Source of the DNA: Bacillota bacterium
Lineage (GTDB): Bacteria; Bacillota; GCA-003054495; Carboxydocellales; JAJZTU01
DNA length: 43,622 nucleotides
Direction of reading: 5' to 3'
NCBI GenBank assembly: GCA_021848765.1
Contig: JAJZTU010000003.1
Span: 1-43,622 of the forward strand
Shown here piece by piece: positions 40,106-43,622 of this stretch; position 1 is the stretch's first letter; each line of letters opens with the position of its first letter. Position numbers and translations under genes: made by a program. Under the pieces are notes generated by a model. That model made no database searches and had not been told where the DNA came from. It worked only from the letters and a program-made list of their open reading frames with translations.

Positions 40106-40265
40106 CTCCCTGACCAAAGTTTCTGCGTGGTTGCCGCACACTCTCACCGGGAAACGGATAGCAAAACGGGGTAACTCTGCCTGATAAGGGACTGGACCGG
40201 GGCACCGTTCGGGATAACTGTTTTATCAGGCCGGGGCTACCGGTCCCTGGTAACTTATTCGCCCA

Positions 40266-40483
40266 GGCCGGGGCTACCTGCCGGTGAAGGAGCGACTCGC
40301 GGAGTACGGTAGCAGTTCTTAGCGAAGGTGCGCAACAGAATCGACCTTGCCGGCATGGACGCCGGCAACCTCGGCGGGGGCACGGACGCCCCATCGCCGA
40401 GGTCGGTCGATTCTGTTAGCGCACCAAGCTTAGAACTGCTCTGTGCGGAGCGTGGAGCTCCAAACCGGCAGGTAGTCCCGGCC
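40266..40483 (-). repeat. Structured unit, copy 2 (inverted relative to copy 1)
   Basis: Basal stem GGCCGGGGCTACCTGCCGGT (40266-40285) / ACCGGCAGGTAGTCCCGGCC (40464-40483). The reverse complement aligns with copy 1 across the whole core, with compensatory stem changes. Confidence 0.9.
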
Positions 40484-40569
40484 GGAGACAAAAACGAGTC
40501 CGGCCAGAGCAAAACAGGTATCGACCCGACGAATTAGCTTAACAGGCAGTAAAGCGTGCAACATTTCCC

Positions 40570-42534
40570 TCACGGCCTGATCTCCAAAACCTCCTCCGCA
40601 TAGGCCCGCAAAACCTCAGCCACTCCCCAGGCCTGAGCATAACACCCCCTGGGCTCATGGGGATGGTCCCCGTCGAAGATTTCGGATATGCTGCCTACAC
40701 CGTGGTCAAAGAGCTGGCCTTTGAAGGGCTCAATCAGCTTTTCCGCTACCACCTGGCTTTCCTGAGAATAGTCATTGACCTTGCGGTAGGCGCTGATAAA
40801 GGGGCCAATCAGCCAACTCCAGGCTGTCCCCTGGTGATAGGCCCCATCCCTTTGTAAGCGGTCTCCCCTGTAATGGCCTTTGTACTGGGGGTCCTCCGGG
40901 GAGAGGCTGCGCAGCCCATAAGGAGTGTATAGATGCTGCCAAACCTTACGGACGATTTTGACCTCTTTGGAGTGGTCCAGCATGGAAAAGGGGAGCGCAA
41001 CAGCGATAATCTGGTTGGGGCGGATGGAACCATCCTTGCGTTCCCCAATGACGTCATAAAGGCACCCGGTAGAATCATTCCAGAATTCCTGAATAAAGCT
41101 CTTCCTCACTTTTTGGGCCAGTTGATTGTAGGCCTTGGGATTATCGTCAAACTTCTGGGCCAGCTTCTCCATTACCCGCAGGGCATTATACCACAGGGCA
41201 TTTATCTCCACAGGCTTACCATGCCTGGGTGTCACTACCCAATCATCTACCTTGGCGTCCATCCAGGTGAGTTGAAGCCCGTGACTGCCTGCGGAAACCA
41301 GACCGTCTTTATCTACGTGGATATTGAAATGGGTCCCTTTCAGGTGGTATTCCACAATTTGCTTTAACACAGGGTAGATGATATCCCGGATAAAGTCGTA
41401 GTTGCCGGTGTAGCGCAAGTATTTATGCACAGCATGAAAAAACCACAGGGAGGCGTCCACAGTATTGTAATCAGGATTTAACCCTTCGTCGGGGAACCGG
41501 TTAGGTATGAGTCCGTCCTTACAATAGCGGGCAAAGGTGGTAAGTATCTCCTTGGCAGCATCAAAGCGTTTGGTAACCAGGGTCAGGCCGGGCAGGGCGA
41601 TCATAGTATCCCGGCCCCAGTCGGTAAACCACGGGTAACCGGCAATGACTGTCTTAGTCCCGGTTGATTCCCGCCGGACGATGAAATTGTCTGCCGCCAC
41701 CACCAGACGGTTGATAAATTCATGGCCATAGCCGGCCTTTTCCACCAGTTGGGAAAGGCGCTTTTCTTCCTGAACCTGCCAGAGTTGGCTGTTGACAGGC
41801 TTAACCGGCTCAGTTGAAGCCACAATCGCAAAACTGCCGCCGCCGGTTAGTTTTACTTCAAACTCACCGGGCATAAAGTGGTCTTCCCATTTGTCCTCCC
41901 CCCGGCTTTCCTCAACGATATAATGGAGTCCCTCAAACCAATAGCCCGGGCCCTGGCTATACCGGGCGCCCTCTCCTGCCAGATAGAGCTTGGGAGCGCC
42001 TGGAAAGGCTTCAATTACCACTCCGTTTCCTTCCGGCTGCTGGTAAAAGGGCCACTGGTTACGGCGGGTGAGCCAGTGGTAATCCCGGCAGTTAATTAAG
42101 GGAGTAATTTTCAGATCTATTGCTTTATCAGGACTGGTATAGACGTTGTACCGGATTACAGTGGTATTCCGGCCGTGGACCATGAACACGATTTTTTCAA
42201 TTAAAACATCTTGGATGCTGTACAGGTAAGTAGGCAGGGGGTGGGTACTAAATTGCTGCAAATAGCGGTGGCCCTGAGGATACAGCCCATTGGCCGTATC
42301 ATTTACTCCCAGAGCGAATTCCCGGTTTTCTATGCATACCCGTTCCTCCAGTTTGGCCAGCAGGAGTGTGCGGTCTGTAGGAGGGCGTAAAGCAGCGAAG
42401 AGCAGACCGTGGTACCGGCGGGTATTGGCTCCCAGGATGGTGGAAGAAGCAAATCCGCCCAAGCCGTTGGTAACCAACCATTCCTTTTCAATTGCGCGTC
42501 CGAAATCTTTCAACTCCGCCTTACCAAAAGTCAT
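40570..42534 (-). CDS. Amylo-alpha-1,6-glucosidase (glycogen debranching enzyme)
   Basis: EKEWLVTNGLGGFASSTILGANTRRYHGLLFAAL ... GYPWFTDWGRDTMIALPGL. Confidence 0.95.
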   Translation of the reverse strand: MTFGKAELKDFGRAIEKEWLVTNGLGGFASSTILGANTRRYHGLLFAALRPPTDRTLLLAKLEERVCIENREFALGVNDTANGLYPQGHRYLQQFSTHPLPTYLYSIQDVLIEKIVFMVHGRNTTVIRYNVYTSPDKAIDLKITPLINCRDYHWLTRRNQWPFYQQPEGNGVVIEAFPGAPKLYLAGEGARYSQGPGYWFEGLHYIVEESRGEDKWEDHFMPGEFEVKLTGGGSFAIVASTEPVKPVNSQLWQVQEEKRLSQLVEKAGYGHEFINRLVVAADNFIVRRESTGTKTVIAGYPWFTDWGRDTMIALPGLTLVTKRFDAAKEILTTFARYCKDGLIPNRFPDEGLNPDYNTVDASLWFFHAVHKYLRYTGNYDFIRDIIYPVLKQIVEYHLKGTHFNIHVDKDGLVSAGSHGLQLTWMDAKVDDWVVTPRHGKPVEINALWYNALRVMEKLAQKFDDNPKAYNQLAQKVRKSFIQEFWNDSTGCLYDVIGERKDGSIRPNQIIAVALPFSMLDHSKEVKIVRKVWQHLYTPYGLRSLSPEDPQYKGHYRGDRLQRDGAYHQGTAWSWLIGPFISAYRKVNDYSQESQVVAEKLIEPFKGQLFDHGVGSISEIFDGDHPHEPRGCYAQAWGVAEVLRAYAEEVLEIRP

Positions 42535-42711
42535 GGCTTTTCCTCCTTAAGCAATTCTCCTTCTATTTTCCCACCGGGAGAAAATACTATGAGTAACCGG
42601 CTAACCAATCTAATGCGCCAAACAGTTTACCTGATAGCTTTCGCTGGGTTGGCTGTCTTTTCCTGCTTAAAATGCAAAATTACCCTCCAGAGGGCAATCT
42701 TGCAAAGCAAT

Positions 42712-43622
42712 TTAAGAATCCGTTCTATTGCCATGGCACGCACTGCAGAAGTTCTGCTGCTTGTGGCAGGTTGTACAGCTATTGGCTTTTACCTTTGCTG
42801 CTTGCTCATGTGTAGCCACCCAATTACCGGGATGCGGATTATTTTTGGTGTGACAATCAGTGCAAAAGTTTTTTGCCGCATATTTGGCATATGGGTTGAC
42901 CGGATTTTGACCGGAATGACAATACAGGCACTTATTTGAATCCGCCTTGGCCAATTCGCCGTGGCCCTTGGCAAAACCTCCGGGATGCGGGATAGGCAGT
43001 TTGTGGCAATCCGAGCAGTTGTTAGCCCGCTGTCCCGCTACCGGCTTGGCTCCTTGTTTATGACACTTATTGCAGACCTCCGGGTTAGCCTGATATTCTT
43101 CGGCATGGACCTGCAGGAAGTTTTGCTGGTGTGGGATTACGGTCTTATGACAATCAAAGCAGAAGTTTTGATTGGATTTGGCATTGGCCGCAACATTTAA
43201 TGCGGCATTTGCTTCTCCATCCGGTAGTTTTGTGCCACCTTGGGCTAAGTTAAGCTGATGACAATGGTTGCATTCCTTAATGTTTTTCAGAGCGTACGTC
43301 CCGTGTGCCAAAGCCCATTTTCCCTTGGGCTGGTGACTTTTGGGGACAATATCTTTAATTTGGAGATGACAAGAGGTACACTCATTAGACTTTGGCACCT
43401 TAGCCTGCTTATTCTCAAGCAGTTTGTTGGTATGACAGCTTTGGCAGGCCGCCATAACCTGTTTGGCATCAACCTTATCACTATGGCCTACACCCACATG
43501 ACACAAGGTGCATTTGGTTTCAATCTTGTCATGCTTGGGGTGGTCAAAGCCGATATGTACCCGGTTTTTATACCGCTCATCCCTGGTTTTCGCCAATTCA
43601 GCGGCTAGTTCCTGGTTACCCA
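42712..43622 (-). CDS. Multiheme c-type cytochrome (partial; N-terminus beyond window)
   Basis: 11 CxxCH motifs (CTLCH, CQSCH, CTSCH, CNHCH, CFDCH, CNKCH, CSDCH, CLYCH, CTDCH, CTTCH, CSACH). The frame stays open to the window edge and the ORF-track start is a TTG. Confidence 0.93.
   Translation of the reverse strand, partial: GNQELAAELAKTRDERYKNRVHIGFDHPKHDKIETKCTLCHVGVGHSDKVDAKQVMAACQSCHTNKLLENKQAKVPKSNECTSCHLQIKDIVPKSHQPKGKWALAHGTYALKNIKECNHCHQLNLAQGGTKLPDGEANAALNVAANAKSNQNFCFDCHKTVIPHQQNFLQVHAEEYQANPEVCNKCHKQGAKPVAGQRANNCSDCHKLPIPHPGGFAKGHGELAKADSNKCLYCHSGQNPVNPYAKYAAKNFCTDCHTKNNPHPGNWVATHEQAAKVKANSCTTCHKQQNFCSACHGNRTDS

Larger units (their letters stand above)
39882..40536. repeat. Composite inverted structured element: two inverted three-way-junction units with imperfect terminal inverted repeats
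   Basis: Outer repeats TAATTACGACCGGTCGGATACCTGT (39882-39906) vs reverse complement of ACAGGTATCGACCCGACGAATTA (40514-40536); two internal homologous units in opposite orientation. Confidence 0.75.

Noticed and set aside
40038-40512. ORFs 40038-40394 and 40255-40512 (minus)
   Set aside because: Low-complexity translations crossing the structured repeats; no recognisable protein signal.
39845-40537. Two short homologous ORFs (39845-40048 minus MCNKIDLAGMDAGNLAGGTDAPSARLVDF...; 40328-40537 plus MRNRIDLAGMDAGNLGGGTDAPSPRSVDS...) that look like a conserved small protein
   Set aside because: Their similarity follows from the inverted nucleic-acid repeat. Differences fall where base-pairing requires them, not at synonymous positions; starts are GTG with no RBS. 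Interpreted as spurious ORFs over a structured element.
42409-42939. Plus-strand ORF of 176 aa with membrane-like composition
   Set aside because: Antisense to the debranching enzyme 5' end and the multiheme cytochrome gene; hydrophobic/Cys-rich composition is a by-product of the antisense frame.

Overview
The window reads as a chromosomal segment of a spore-forming, anaerobic Firmicute; a Peptococcaceae-like host is an inference from gene content. Almost every gene is on the minus strand.

Contents from left to right: (i) a glycolytic/regulatory operon rpoN-cggR-gapA-pgk-[Tn554-like tnpA-tnpB-tnpC]-tpiA, with the transposition genes inserted between pgk and tpiA; (ii) whiA, a metallo-beta-lactamase-fold protein and an acyltransferase; (iii) a two-component system with HtrA, a subtilase and a YhcN/YlaJ-like lipoprotein; (iv) a six-gene operon (Fe-S scaffold-like, GGGtGRT protein, crcB, crcB, DUF190, EamA) behind a clear fluoride riboswitch with terminator; (v) an ArsR/FtsL-like pair and a lone DUF1638-like gene; (vi) VOC protein, lipA and what look like remains of an acetoin-dehydrogenase-type locus (truncated SDR, N-truncated E2/hydrolase, LuxR C-terminal fragment) next to a RelE/Phd toxin-antitoxin pair; (vii) a focA-NuoE-NuoF-FdhA formate dehydrogenase operon whose catalytic subunit is a UGA/selenocysteine protein with a bSECIS hairpin; (viii) yvcK, rapZ, PHP proteins, Spo0E-like, ROK kinase, PGI/PMI and glycogen debranching enzyme; (ix) the partial gene of an 11-CxxCH multiheme cytochrome c.

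Most unusual signal: a roughly 0.65 kb non-coding composite at ~39.88-40.54 kb. It consists of two inverted copies of a ~210-nt three-way-junction structure. The two copies differ mainly by compensatory base-pair changes while their loops are conserved, and the pair is bounded by imperfect terminal inverted repeats. I do not recognise it as a described family.
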